This document shows positions 7,693 to 15,291 of a stretch of 42,975 nucleotides of DNA, in pieces. The notes beneath the pieces were generated by a model. It was not told the origin of the DNA. It saw nothing but the letters and a program-made list of their open reading frames with translations, and did no database searches. Source of the stretch: Acidobacteriota bacterium (GTDB lineage Bacteria; Acidobacteriota; Thermoanaerobaculia; Thermoanaerobaculales; Thermoanaerobaculaceae); the NCBI GenBank assembly GCA_016213675.1, contig JACQZW010000095.1:1-42975 (forward strand). The letters are read 5' to 3'. Position 1 is the stretch's first letter. Every line of letters starts with the position of its first letter. The translations under genes were made by a program, and so were the position numbers.

Positions 7693-10044
7693 CTATCTCT
7701 CAGCGTCGGCGCGGATCATCCGGAGGCCGTAGACGCCGGCGATCTCGTTGCCGCCGGTGGCCTGGAAGCGCACCGTGACCGCCTGCTTGCCGCGGACGAG
7801 GGCGGCTGGGATCTGGTAGGTGACGTCGAAGGCGTGCGGCACGCCGCCGCGCTCGACGACCTGCTCGCCGACCTTTTCGCCATTCACCAGGATGTCGAAC
7901 GTCCGTGTGCGCCACTCGTCGTGGTAGTAGTTGACGACGAGCGCCATCGGGCGTGACGCCTCGACGGGCAGGTCGAAGGAGAACCACTTCGAGCCGCGGC
8001 GGCAGGCGCGGCCGGCGGCGCGGTCGGGCTGGGTGTCCTCGCCCTGGAAGTTGAAGTCGCGCTCCGGCTGCATCTCGCCGGGCTGGACGAAGGCGACGGT
8101 GGCGAGGGCGAGCCGGCGCTGGCGCTCGCGGTCGGCGGCGATCGCGGCGGCCTGCCGTGCCCACTCCTGCGGCGTGAAGTGGTCCCAGTAGACGGCGTAG
8201 GTGCGGCGGTGCAGGCGGTGGAACGGCCGCAGCTCGACGTCGGTGTCGCGGCCGACGCCGGCGGTGCGGAAGACGCCGGGCCTGCCCTCGACCGGCTTGA
8301 GCCAGTCGGCGACGGGACGCTCGGCCGCGACCAGGGCGGGCACGGCGCCGAGCTGCCAGGCGGGGAAGTCGTTCTCCGGGCCGAGGTCGCCGGCGAGCAC
8401 GAGCGGCCCCCAGAGGATCGCGGCGCGACGGGGGTTGTCGGGGACCGGCACGAGTCGAAGCGTCTTCGGGAGCCCCACCGCGACGGTGTCCCCGGTCCGC
8501 CAGGTGCGCGCCAGCTCGAGGTAGCTCCCGGGCGGCGGCAGTGTCGTCACCGCCTCGCCGTTGATCCGCACGGCGAAGCCCGCCTCGGCCCAGCCCGGCC
8601 GGCGCAGCGCGAGCGTGAAGGCGCGCGGCGCCTCGACCGCCAGGCGGATCGACGCCGACTCGCCCTCGGGAACGTCGGTCGCGACGGCCAGCCTGACGCC
8701 GGCGGCCCGCCACTCGGCGGTGGACGGGACGTAGAGGTTGACCCACAGGCGGTCGTCCGAGGCGAAGTAGATCCCGTCGCCGTGCAGCGCGTGGCTCTCC
8801 ATCCCGGAGCCGACGCAGCAGGTGAAGTCCTTCGCCATGTCCTGGTACTCGCGCTGCACGCCGCGGCCGACCGGCACCATGTAGCAGGTGCGGCCGTCCT
8901 CCGGGTCGATCGAGGCGAGAACGTGGTTGAAGAGGGCGCGCTCGTGGAACTCGGCGATGTACGCCTCGGCGCGGAGCGCGAACAAGCGCCGCGCGAGCTT
9001 GAGCATGTTGTAGACGTTGCACGACTCGGCGGTCCGCCCGTCGACGCGGTCGGAGAGCCGGTCGGGATCGCCGAAGTACTCGTCCTTGCCGTGCCCGCCT
9101 GTGGCGTACGAGTGGTGGCCGGCGACGCGGTCGAAGAAGAAGCCGGCGGCGAAGCCGTCGCCGGCGTCGCCGGTGAGGGCGAAGCGGGCGAGCGAGCCGA
9201 GCAGCTTGGGGACCTGGGTGTTGCCGTGGAGGCCGCCGAGGCGGTCCTCGTGGCGCTTGAGCGGATCGAGCACGGCGCGGTGCTCGAAGCGGCGGGAGAG
9301 GGCGAGCCAGCGCGCCTCGCCGGTGTCGGCGGCGAGGTCGACGAGCACCTCGTTCATGCCGCCGAACTCGGTGTTGAGCATCTTCTGGAGCTGCTCGTCG
9401 GTGAGCGTGCCGACGACGCCCTCGGCCCAGGCGGCGAAGGCGATCTCGAGGTCGAGCGCGGTGCGGTTGCCGGTGAAGCGGTAGGCGTCGCGCAGGCCGG
9501 CGTAGACCTTGTGCAGCGTGTACCACGGCGACCACAGGCCATTGAGGTCGAAGCCGGTCGAGCGGATGTCGCCGCGGGCGATCTCGGCGAAGCGCGCTCG
9601 GCCGCCCTCGAGGGCGCCGAGGTAGCCGTCGCGGTTGGCTGTCTGGACGAGCGCGAGCCCGGCGACGATGGTGTCGGCGCGTTGCTTGAAGCGGGTGTCG
9701 CCGGTCGCGGCCCACATCATGCTCACCGCCGACAGGTAGTGGCCGAGGATGTGCCCGGTGAGGTTGCGACCGCCGCCGTCCCAGCCGCCGTACCCCTCGG
9801 CGCCCGGCGCGAGGCCGGCCTGGGCGCGGAAGGGGGCGAGCAGGCGGTCGGTCTCGAGGGAGAGGAGGTAGGCGGCATCGAGGTCCTGGGCGTGCTTGAA
9901 CGGCCCGCCGGTGAGCCGGACGGCCGACAGCGGCAGCGGCCTTGCCGCCTCGGGGACGACGGCCGGGAGCGCGAGTGCCGGCGCGAGCAGGCACACGGCG
10001 ACGGCGGAGGCGATGATCGACGCAGGTCGGGTCCGCGTGGACAT
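7693..10044 (-). CDS. Secreted GH127-family glycosidase (DUF1680)
   Basis: 783 residues. The N-terminal signal peptide spans about residues 1-26 (IIASAVAVCLLAPALALPA). The (alpha/alpha)6 barrel of GH127 follows. The metal/catalytic signature is present: TAESCNVYN gives Glu340 and Cys342, and DFTCCVGSGMESH gives Cys409 and Cys410. This parallels Glu338, Cys340, Cys417 and Cys418 of the beta-L-arabinofuranosidase HypBA1, where the first cysteine of the pair is the nucleophile and the set binds zinc. A beta-sandwich and a C-terminal domain (about 660-783) with VEASRPMALVVNYY and FDILVNGEKVGEQVVERGG complete it. Likely an exo-acting arabinofuranosidase or relative on plant or glycoprotein glycans; the exact sugar is uncertain. 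A TAGACT hexamer lies six bases before the ATG and no ribosome site is visible. Confidence 0.88.
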   Translation of the reverse strand: MSTRTRPASIIASAVAVCLLAPALALPAVVPEAARPLPLSAVRLTGGPFKHAQDLDAAYLLSLETDRLLAPFRAQAGLAPGAEGYGGWDGGGRNLTGHILGHYLSAVSMMWAATGDTRFKQRADTIVAGLALVQTANRDGYLGALEGGRARFAEIARGDIRSTGFDLNGLWSPWYTLHKVYAGLRDAYRFTGNRTALDLEIAFAAWAEGVVGTLTDEQLQKMLNTEFGGMNEVLVDLAADTGEARWLALSRRFEHRAVLDPLKRHEDRLGGLHGNTQVPKLLGSLARFALTGDAGDGFAAGFFFDRVAGHHSYATGGHGKDEYFGDPDRLSDRVDGRTAESCNVYNMLKLARRLFALRAEAYIAEFHERALFNHVLASIDPEDGRTCYMVPVGRGVQREYQDMAKDFTCCVGSGMESHALHGDGIYFASDDRLWVNLYVPSTAEWRAAGVRLAVATDVPEGESASIRLAVEAPRAFTLALRRPGWAEAGFAVRINGEAVTTLPPPGSYLELARTWRTGDTVAVGLPKTLRLVPVPDNPRRAAILWGPLVLAGDLGPENDFPAWQLGAVPALVAAERPVADWLKPVEGRPGVFRTAGVGRDTDVELRPFHRLHRRTYAVYWDHFTPQEWARQAAAIAADRERQRRLALATVAFVQPGEMQPERDFNFQGEDTQPDRAAGRACRRGSKWFSFDLPVEASRPMALVVNYYHDEWRTRTFDILVNGEKVGEQVVERGGVPHAFDVTYQIPAALVRGKQAVTVRFQATGGNEIAGVYGLRMIRADAER

Positions 10045-10050
10045 GGCCCG

Positions 10051-10056
10051 AGTCTA
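10051..10056 (-). promoter_or_regulatory. -10 hexamer of leaderless GH127 gene
   Basis: Minus-strand TAGACT, then CGGGCC, then the ATG at 10044. The spacing is six bases. Confidence 0.5.
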
Positions 10057-10123
10057 GCGCCGCCGGCGGCGGGGGTGGGTGACGGCACGGGTCTTGCTCG
10101 GCCGATGTCGGGAGGACCCGATC

Positions 10124-11104
10124 GTGCCAAATCGACGCGTTGTCCGTCGTGCGCTTGCGCTGCTCCTGGCTGCCGTCGCGACGGCCGCCTTCGCCGCGAG
10201 CCCCACGCCGCCCTCGCCGACCCCGGCCGCGGCAGGGCCGGCGCGGCCCGACCTCGTCCGCATCGTCCGCCTCAAGCTGTCGGCCGCCGACCTGGCCAGC
10301 GCCGAGGCGTGGACCGAGGACTGGAGGCGCGACGTCGGCGTCGACGCGACCTGGCTCGACGCGCGCGGCTGGCTGGCCCGGGGCGCCTGGATGCTCGGCG
10401 AGACGGACCGCGCCCTCGCCCTCGCCCGCGAGGTGCGCGCCGCGATCACCGAGCCTCGTCCGGAGCTGCTCGTCCCGCTCGGGGCCGCGCTCGAGGTCGA
10501 GGGGAGAATCGTCGCCGAGCGGCAGGGCCCGGCGGCGGGCGCGCGCTTCTTTCGCGAGGCGGAAGGCCTCTCGGCCGACGTCGCGTTCCGCTCCCGGATG
10601 TGGAAGAACGTCAACCGCCTCGAGCTGGTCGGCCGGGTGGCCCCGGAGATCGGCGTGGCCGACCAGGTCGGCGCCCCGGTCAAGCCGCTCGCCGGCCGCC
10701 GCGGGCGGCCGGTCCTGCTGTACTTCTGGTCGCACCGCTGCGGCGACTGCACGGCCTCCGCGCCCACCCTGGCGCGGCTCCGCGAGCGCTTCGGCGCGCG
10801 CGGGCTGGACATCGTCGCGCCGATCCGGCTGTCGGGGACTGGGCGGGACGGCGCCGCGATGACACCGGAGGCGGAGAAGGCCGAGATCGCCGCGACGCTG
10901 GTCGAGAAGTACGCCGAACTGGGCGGGATCGACGTGCCGGTCGACACCGCCACGATGGTCCGCTACGGCGCCTCGGCCACCCCGACGTTCGTCCTCGTCG
11001 ACGGGGCGGGGATCGTGCGGCTGTACGCGCCGACCCGGTTGACGCTCGACGCGCTGGCGACCGCGATCGAGCCGCTCCTGCCGCCGGCCGCGGCGAGGAA
11101 CTGA
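10124..11104 (+). CDS. Exported thioredoxin-like (TlpA-type) protein
   Basis: 326 residues. A signal peptide (RRVVRRALALLLAAVATAAFAA) is followed by a Pro-rich stretch and a helical N-terminal region of about 150 residues (LARGAWMLGETDRALALAREV, TPR-like in feel). A thioredoxin-fold domain begins at about 185, with PVLLYFWSHRCGDCTASAPTL and the redox motif CGDC at 206-209. The cis-proline loop is ASATPTFVLVDGAG. Such proteins reduce or carry thiols outside the cytoplasmic membrane. An upstream in-frame GTG at 10079 exists, but GTG 10124 is preferred: a GGAGGA ribosome site lies eight bases upstream and the signal peptide starts immediately. It is divergent from the GH127 gene. Confidence 0.8.
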   Translation: MPNRRVVRRALALLLAAVATAAFAASPTPPSPTPAAAGPARPDLVRIVRLKLSAADLASAEAWTEDWRRDVGVDATWLDARGWLARGAWMLGETDRALALAREVRAAITEPRPELLVPLGAALEVEGRIVAERQGPAAGARFFREAEGLSADVAFRSRMWKNVNRLELVGRVAPEIGVADQVGAPVKPLAGRRGRPVLLYFWSHRCGDCTASAPTLARLRERFGARGLDIVAPIRLSGTGRDGAAMTPEAEKAEIAATLVEKYAELGGIDVPVDTATMVRYGASATPTFVLVDGAGIVRLYAPTRLTLDALATAIEPLLPPAAARN

Positions 11105-11186
11105 GCGGCCGATCGGGCCGGCCCGGGAACTCCGCGACGACGCCGGCGTAGAACTGCCGCCGCACCGCACCTTTCTTCACCAGGCT

Positions 11187-11502
11187 GTGCTCACCGCGGG
11201 GCTCGTGGTTCGGACGACCGGGACGGAGTGGCGGTGGTTGACGCCGCGGACCGGTAACCCGGCGAACCTCCACGACCGGGTCGCGGCGGCGTGGAAGGCG
11301 GCCTCGCGGTGGTCAGACTGGACCAGCTCTGGAGCGCCGCCGAGCGATGGGACGTCGGCATCGGGGCGAGCCCGGCGCTCGCCGCCTGGATCGAACCGCG
11401 CCGGCGCGACCGGCCCTGGCCGAGGTCCGCAAAGGCACCAGGCAGAACTGGCTCGCCCACGAGATCCGGGCGCTCGAGCCGGAGGCGGGCGCGCCGCGCT
11501 GA
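11187..11502 (+). pseudogene. Possible frameshifted gene remnant
   Basis: The 421 bp between the TlpA-like gene and the M29 gene have no intact gene. Three consecutive plus-strand frames join into protein-like text. The first contains EWRWLTPRTGNPANLHDRVA (frame of 11187), the second GLAVVRLDQLWSAAERWDVG (frame of 11291), and the third ALAEVRKGTRQNWLAHEIRA, which reaches a TGA at 11500-11502. Two single-base frame changes, near 11297 and 11410, would restore one frame of about 105 codons. I do not recognise the family. GC-rich shadow coding is an alternative explanation. Confidence 0.3.
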
Positions 11503-11512
11503 GTCGCGCCGG

Positions 11513-11518
11513 TACAAT
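11513..11518 (+). promoter_or_regulatory. -10 hexamer of leaderless M29 peptidase gene
   Basis: TACAAT, seven bases (CGCGGCC), then ATG at 11526. No Shine-Dalgarno sequence fits between them. Confidence 0.55.
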
Positions 11519-11525
11519 CGCGGCC

Positions 11526-12716
11526 ATGCACGAGCCGACCATCGACCGGACCGACCTCGAAGCGTGGGCGCGCATCCTCCTCGACCACTCGCTGGGCGGC
11601 GTCGCCCCCGGCGAACGCGTGATGATCAAGGGCGAGCGGATCGCATGGCCGCTCATGGAGGTGCTCGAGCGCGGCGTGATCGCGGCGGGCGGGGTGCCCG
11701 ACGTCTACCTCGTCCCGCCGAACAACGAGCGCGGCCGCGTGTGGTCCGCGGCGATGGCCGAGCTCGGTTCGGCCGACCAGCTCGCCGCCGTCCCGGACTG
11801 GCACCGCGCGCGCTTCGACGCGATGGTCAAGTACGTCGAAGTGCTCGGCGCCGAGGACCCGGCTGCCTACGCGAGCCTGACCGGAGCGCAGTCGCAGGCC
11901 CTGGCCGCCGCGGACCGGCCGTTCGTCACGACCCGCCTGGCCCGCCGCTGGGTGATCACCCTGTACCCGACGCCGGCGTTCGCCGCGATGGAGGGGCTGC
12001 CCCTCGACGAGTACGTCCGCTTCCTGGTGCGTGCGTCGACGACCGACCCCAGGCCCCTGAAGACGGCCGAGGACCGCCTCGCGCCGCTGTTCCGCGCGGG
12101 TCGGACCATCCGCCTGGTCACGGTCCACCCCGACGGCCGCGAGCTGACGCTCGAGCTCGACATCGCAGCGTCGATTCCCGCGCTGTCGTACGGGCTGCGG
12201 AACTTCCCGGACGGCGAGATCTTCACCAGCCCCGACGCCCGCAGCGCCCGCGGCGAGATCTACCTCGACCTGCCGGTGCACTACGGCGGCCGCGACATCC
12301 GCGGGATCCACCTGCGCCTCGACGGCGGTCGGATCGTCGAGCACGCGGCCGAGGAGGGGGGCGACCGGCTGGCGGCGATCGTCGAGACGGACGACGGCTC
12401 GCACCGGCTCGGCGAGGTCGCGCTCGGCATGAACCCCGGGCTGGAGCGGGCGCTCAAGCACCCGCTGCTCGTCGAGAAGGTCGGCGGGACGGCGCACATC
12501 GCCATCGGCGCGAGCTACGACCACGCCTTCGTCGACGATCCCGGGAGCGAGGAGGGGAAGGCGCGGCTCGTCGAGCTCGAGGCCGCCGGGATCGTGAACC
12601 GCTCGGCGCAGCACGTCGACATCGTCGCCGACTTCCGTCCCGGGGGGTGCGGCCGGCACGTGTTCGTGGACGACCGCGAGCTCGTCGTCCGCGACGGCGT
12701 GTGGGTCGCGAGCTGA
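11526..12716 (+). CDS. M29-family metallo-aminopeptidase
   Basis: 396 residues, the normal length for the thermophilic aminopeptidase family (AmpS/AmpT/aminopeptidase II). All metal ligands of the family can be matched: Glu231 in FPDGEIFTSP, Glu297 in RLGEVALG, His324 and Tyr331 in AHIAIGASYDHAF, and His363 and Asp365 in QHVDIVAD. The enzyme is cytoplasmic (no signal peptide) and removes N-terminal residues from peptides using two metal ions. It is monocistronic as far as I can see: the start has a TACAAT seven bases upstream, and an inverted-repeat element begins one base after the stop. Confidence 0.92.
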   Translation: MHEPTIDRTDLEAWARILLDHSLGGVAPGERVMIKGERIAWPLMEVLERGVIAAGGVPDVYLVPPNNERGRVWSAAMAELGSADQLAAVPDWHRARFDAMVKYVEVLGAEDPAAYASLTGAQSQALAAADRPFVTTRLARRWVITLYPTPAFAAMEGLPLDEYVRFLVRASTTDPRPLKTAEDRLAPLFRAGRTIRLVTVHPDGRELTLELDIAASIPALSYGLRNFPDGEIFTSPDARSARGEIYLDLPVHYGGRDIRGIHLRLDGGRIVEHAAEEGGDRLAAIVETDDGSHRLGEVALGMNPGLERALKHPLLVEKVGGTAHIAIGASYDHAFVDDPGSEEGKARLVELEAAGIVNRSAQHVDIVADFRPGGCGRHVFVDDRELVVRDGVWVAS

Positions 12717-12717
12717 C

Positions 12718-13022
12718 CTAGCCCGGACTATTCATGAGGCAGCTACTGCGGCCGCGGATACGGCCGCCCTGGCGGGCGGTGCAGGAGCCTCGCGAGTCCT
12801 TGTGCACTCACGATGCACAGCCCCCAACCGCCACCCGCTCGGCGCAGCCCCAGGCCTTGCATCCCGCTTCACGCCGTCCATCCACCCACCCGCGCGGTCT
12901 CGGGGTTCGACCCCTCGACGTACGGTGGGCAGTACGCCTTCGGGCTCTCACCCCTACGTGCGCCCGCCATGACAGCCGTCTCCGCACCCTCGCTACGGTG
13001 CCTCCCGAATAATCCGGGCTAG
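12718..13022. repeat. 305-bp element with 24-bp terminal inverted repeats
   Basis: The left end reads CTAGCCCGGACTATTCATGA... (12718-12741). The right end (12999-13022), read on the minus strand, is CTAGCCCGGATTATTCGGGA..., matching in 21 of 24 positions. There is no plausible gene inside; a small hairpin TGCAC-TCACGA-TGCA is visible near 12802. The element fills the whole gap between the convergent M29 and CARDB genes, and the TAG stop of the CARDB gene (13021-13019) is part of its right end. The form is that of a non-autonomous transposable element (MITE). Confidence 0.8.
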
Positions 13023-13531
13023 GGCTGGATCGGGAGCGGCGCCTTCGGCTTCATCACCGGCTGGAACTCCCGTTCGCGCGCGTTGTTGTCCTCGTTCGAC
13101 TCGGTGACGTTGCCCCGGGGGTGCGTTCCGTCGGGCGGGTCGATGATGATCCGCACCTTCGCCCGGTGGGGGGAGTCGAAGCACCAGTTCTGTGCGGACG
13201 CGGGCTGCGACGGCACCGTGATCGAGGCTCCCGGCGCCAGTGTCCCGGAGCCCTGGACGTTGGAGAAGAACGTGTACTGCCCGGTGTTCTGGGCGGTGAC
13301 CTCCATGTTCGCCCCCGCGCCGGCTGCCGTGGCGTGGCCCTGGTTCTTGATCGTGTAGCTGGTCCGGAAGCCGTAGCAGGTCCGGCCCTGGGCGTTCTGG
13401 AAGGTGTTGACGTGGTCGAACTTCACCTCCGTGACCACCAGGTCCGGAAACGCGTTCGGCGGCGGCGCCGCCAGCGCGGGACCAGTCAGCACCGCGATTA
13501 CGCCAAGTAGGATCACGAAGTTCCTCGACAT
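13019..13531 (-). CDS. Small secreted CARDB-domain protein
   Basis: 170 residues. The signal peptide is about MSRNFVILLGVIAVLTGPALA. The rest is one CARDB (cell-adhesion-related, Ig-like) domain: FPDLVVTEVKFDHV at the start, then FRTSYTIKNQGHATAAGAG, the LAPGASITVPS turn, and the closing motif NVTESNEDNN. Two cysteines (CYGF and NWCFDS) could form a disulphide. No catalytic domain is attached. The start is ATG 13531, six bases after GGGAGG. The stop lies inside the neighbouring inverted-repeat element. Two more proteins with the same ending motif occur in this window (25319-26194 and 38306-39304). Role unknown; surface binding is the usual inference. Confidence 0.8.
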   Translation of the reverse strand: MSRNFVILLGVIAVLTGPALAAPPPNAFPDLVVTEVKFDHVNTFQNAQGRTCYGFRTSYTIKNQGHATAAGAGANMEVTAQNTGQYTFFSNVQGSGTLAPGASITVPSQPASAQNWCFDSPHRAKVRIIIDPPDGTHPRGNVTESNEDNNAREREFQPVMKPKAPLPIQP

Positions 13532-13646
13532 TGCGGCCTCCCGAGTCGTCATCAGTTTAACGCCGGCCATCGAACTGGCCGCACAGCCGACCGGCGTCCG
13601 GCGCGCGGTCGCCCGCGAGGGTGTACGAGACGTGCGGGTTATCGGC

Positions 13647-13652
13647 TATACT
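13647..13652 (+). promoter_or_regulatory. -10 hexamer (TATACT) of the first RRM gene
   Basis: TATACT lies 88 bp before the ATG at 13741, giving an untranslated leader of about 80 nt. Long leaders are common in cold-inducible RNA-binding genes. No good -35 is seen. Confidence 0.4.
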
Positions 13653-13740
13653 CCAGTCCTCATCGTCAGGTTGCGGGCGCCGGTGCGTGTGCAGGCCCCA
13701 ACGGCGGTGCCGGAGGAGATCCGGACAAGGGGGTTCCAAG

Positions 13741-14121
13741 ATGAAGCTGTATGTCGGCAATCTTTCCTACGAAACCAGCGAAGGCGAGCTGCGCGAGCTC
13801 TTCGCCGCCTTCGGCTCCGTGGACTCGGTGCGCATCCTCACCGACGGCGACAGTGGCAGGTCGAAGGGATTCGGCTTCGTCGAGTACCAGAACGACGAGG
13901 AAGCCAAGGCGGCCATTGCCGGACTCAACGGCAAGGAGGTGCGCGGGCGCACCCTGACCGTCAACGAGGCTCGTCCTCGTCCCGAGCGCGGCGCTGGCGG
14001 TGGCGGCGGCCGTGGCGGCTACGGTGGTGGCGGCTTCGGCGGCGGCCGTGGCGGATCGGGTGGCGGCGGCGGTCGCGGCGGCTACGGTGGCGGCGGCGGC
14101 GGCGGGCGGAATCGCTACTGA
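13741..14121 (+). CDS. Glycine-rich RRM RNA-binding protein
   Basis: 126 residues. One RRM (about 1-78) has RNP2 LYVGNL (3-8) and RNP1 KGFGFVEY (42-49), with the aromatic residues needed for RNA stacking. A C-terminal tail of about 45 residues is almost wholly Gly, Arg and Tyr with RGG/GGYGG repeats. This is the bacterial Rbp architecture, linked in cyanobacteria and others to cold response and mRNA handling. AGGGGG precedes the ATG. The gene has a long leader from the TATACT at 13647. A second, divergent RRM gene (14793-15125) faces it across a small basic-protein gene. Confidence 0.92.
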   Translation: MKLYVGNLSYETSEGELRELFAAFGSVDSVRILTDGDSGRSKGFGFVEYQNDEEAKAAIAGLNGKEVRGRTLTVNEARPRPERGAGGGGGRGGYGGGGFGGGRGGSGGGGGRGGYGGGGGGGRNRY

Positions 14122-14380
14122 CCCTCGCGGCAGGCGGATGCGGGGTCGCACTGTTCGCCCCGCACCGCCGGCGTTCGCCTCATAGCCATGTCGACGCGGC
14201 GCCGTTCGGCCCTCGGGTCGGAGGGCCGCGACGCGTGGCTTTGAGGCGTTCGCACCCGCGTCGGGCAGCACGAGACGCCACCTAGCGGTCGGGAGCCCCG
14301 GGCGGCCGGGGTCGTCCGGACGACGGCTCTCGCCCGTGGCATGGTTCCGGCGGCTGGAGTCGGAGTCAAAGGAGGACGCT

Positions 14381-14572
14381 TTGCCAGCAAAGAACAAGGC
14401 GACGTTTACCAAGCGAGAGCGCGAGCGCCAGCGGCAGCAGCAGCGCCAGGAGAAGGCCACCAAGCGTCAGCAGCGCCAGGCCGAGAAGCGCGAGAGACCG
14501 CCGGTCGAGACCGGTGGCGAAGATCCCGATATCGCCGGGATCGTCCCCGGCCCGCAACCGGTCCAGGAGTAG
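14381..14572 (+). CDS. Small highly charged protein of unknown function
   Basis: 63 residues, starting at a TTG with an excellent AAAGGAGG ribosome site five bases upstream (14368-14375). In-frame codons continue back to a GTG at 14336, but the ribosome site decides for TTG. The N-terminal two thirds are Arg/Lys/Gln/Glu-rich (TFTKRERERQRQQQRQEK), probably one long helix. The C-terminus is acidic and then Pro-rich (EDPDIAGIVPGPQP). I believe similar proteins with this GEDPDIAGIVPGPQP ending occur in other bacteria, but no function is known to me. Its position between two RRM genes suggests an RNA-related role (inference). Confidence 0.65.
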   Translation: MPAKNKATFTKRERERQRQQQRQEKATKRQQRQAEKRERPPVETGGEDPDIAGIVPGPQPVQE

Positions 14573-14652
14573 CCTCGGGCGGCAGATCACCCAGGCGGTC
14601 GCGGGCCCTGGTCACACGGGCGGCGACCGCCGGAGCTTTTCGGAATGAAAAT

Positions 14653-14682
14653 GGCCGGCTCCTCGTGGTGACGGAGCCGGCC
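14653..14682. terminator. Bidirectional terminator hairpin
   Basis: A perfect 10-bp stem GGCCGGCTCC / GGAGCCGGCC encloses a 10-nt loop. On the minus strand it is followed by ATTTTCATT, so it fits best as the end of the RRM gene at 14793-15125. It may also stop transcripts from the small-protein gene on the other strand. Confidence 0.65.
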
Positions 14683-14693
14683 TCATCGTGATC

Positions 14694-14741
14694 CCGGAAT
14701 CCACCGGCCCGCTGCGCGGGGCCTCGGTGCCTGGATTCCGG
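14694..14741. repeat. Inverted repeat CCGGAATCCA ... TGGATTCCGG
   Basis: Perfect 10-bp arms at 14694-14703 and 14732-14741 enclose 28 bp that are themselves GC-rich and partly self-complementary (GGCCCGC...GCGGGGCC). It lies directly downstream of the minus-strand RRM gene, next to the terminator hairpin. It could be a second terminator or a small palindromic mobile unit. Confidence 0.5.
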
Positions 14742-14792
14742 TCGGAAGGTGGCGGCCCCTCGACCTCGAGGCCGTCCGACCGAAACGGACGG

Positions 14793-15125
14793 TCAGTAGC
14801 GCCGACCGCCGCCGCCGCGCTCGAAGCCCTCGCGGCCACCGCCGTGCCCGCCGCGCGGTCCGCGGCGATCGGACGATCCGCCGCCCTGCGGGCGCGCCTC
14901 GTTGACCGTCAGGGCCCGCCCGCCGATCTCCATGCCGTTGACGCCGGCGATCGCGGCCTTGCCCTGGGCGGGATCGTCGAACTCGACGAAGCCGAAGCCT
15001 CGCGAACGGAGACTCTCGTTGTCGACGATCACGGTAGCGGTGGTTGGGGTGCCGTAAGCCACGAACAGCTCGCGGAGCTCGGCCTCACGGACGTGGAAGG
15101 GAAGGTTACCGACGAACAGCTTCAT
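14793..15125 (-). CDS. RRM RNA-binding protein with Gly/Arg-rich tail
   Basis: 110 residues. The RRM has RNP2 LFVGNL (3-8) and RNP1 RGFGFVEF, then the family end GRALTVNEARP. The tail is short, GGGSSDRRGPRGGHGGGREG-like, less repetitive than in the other RRM protein here. GGAGGA lies before the ATG, and a TAGAGT hexamer at 15209-15204 gives a leader of about 70 nt. The two RRM genes converge on the region 14572-14793. They differ enough to be old paralogues rather than a fresh duplication. Confidence 0.92.
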   Translation of the reverse strand: MKLFVGNLPFHVREAELRELFVAYGTPTTATVIVDNESLRSRGFGFVEFDDPAQGKAAIAGVNGMEIGGRALTVNEARPQGGGSSDRRGPRGGHGGGREGFERGGGGRRY

Positions 15126-15203
15126 CTCTCGAATCCTCCGTGCCGGCAGACCTGATCCATGCCATGGCGAACCACACGCGTGCCCGGTTCCGGCCGACCC
15201 GAT

Positions 15204-15209
15204 ACTCTA
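15204..15209 (-). promoter_or_regulatory. -10 hexamer (TAGAGT) of the second RRM gene
   Basis: Minus-strand TAGAGT about 79 bp before the ATG at 15125. No -35 at the expected distance is convincing. Confidence 0.35.
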
Positions 15210-15291
15210 GCAGGTCGCCGCGCCAAGTGGGTGACGGACGAGGGGTCGCCGGCCCGCTCCGAGCGGGCGGCGGCACCCCGACGAGGCCGGG

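Noticed and set aside
8179..11151. 990-codon plus-strand open frame opposite GH127
   Set aside because: It is antisense to a protein with intact catalytic residues, low in complexity (Gly/Ala/Val/Glu), and runs out of frame into the TlpA-like gene.
13983..14115. GGC-rich repeats that resemble a minisatellite
   Set aside because: They encode the Gly/Arg tail of an RRM protein in frame, so the repetition is explained by coding.
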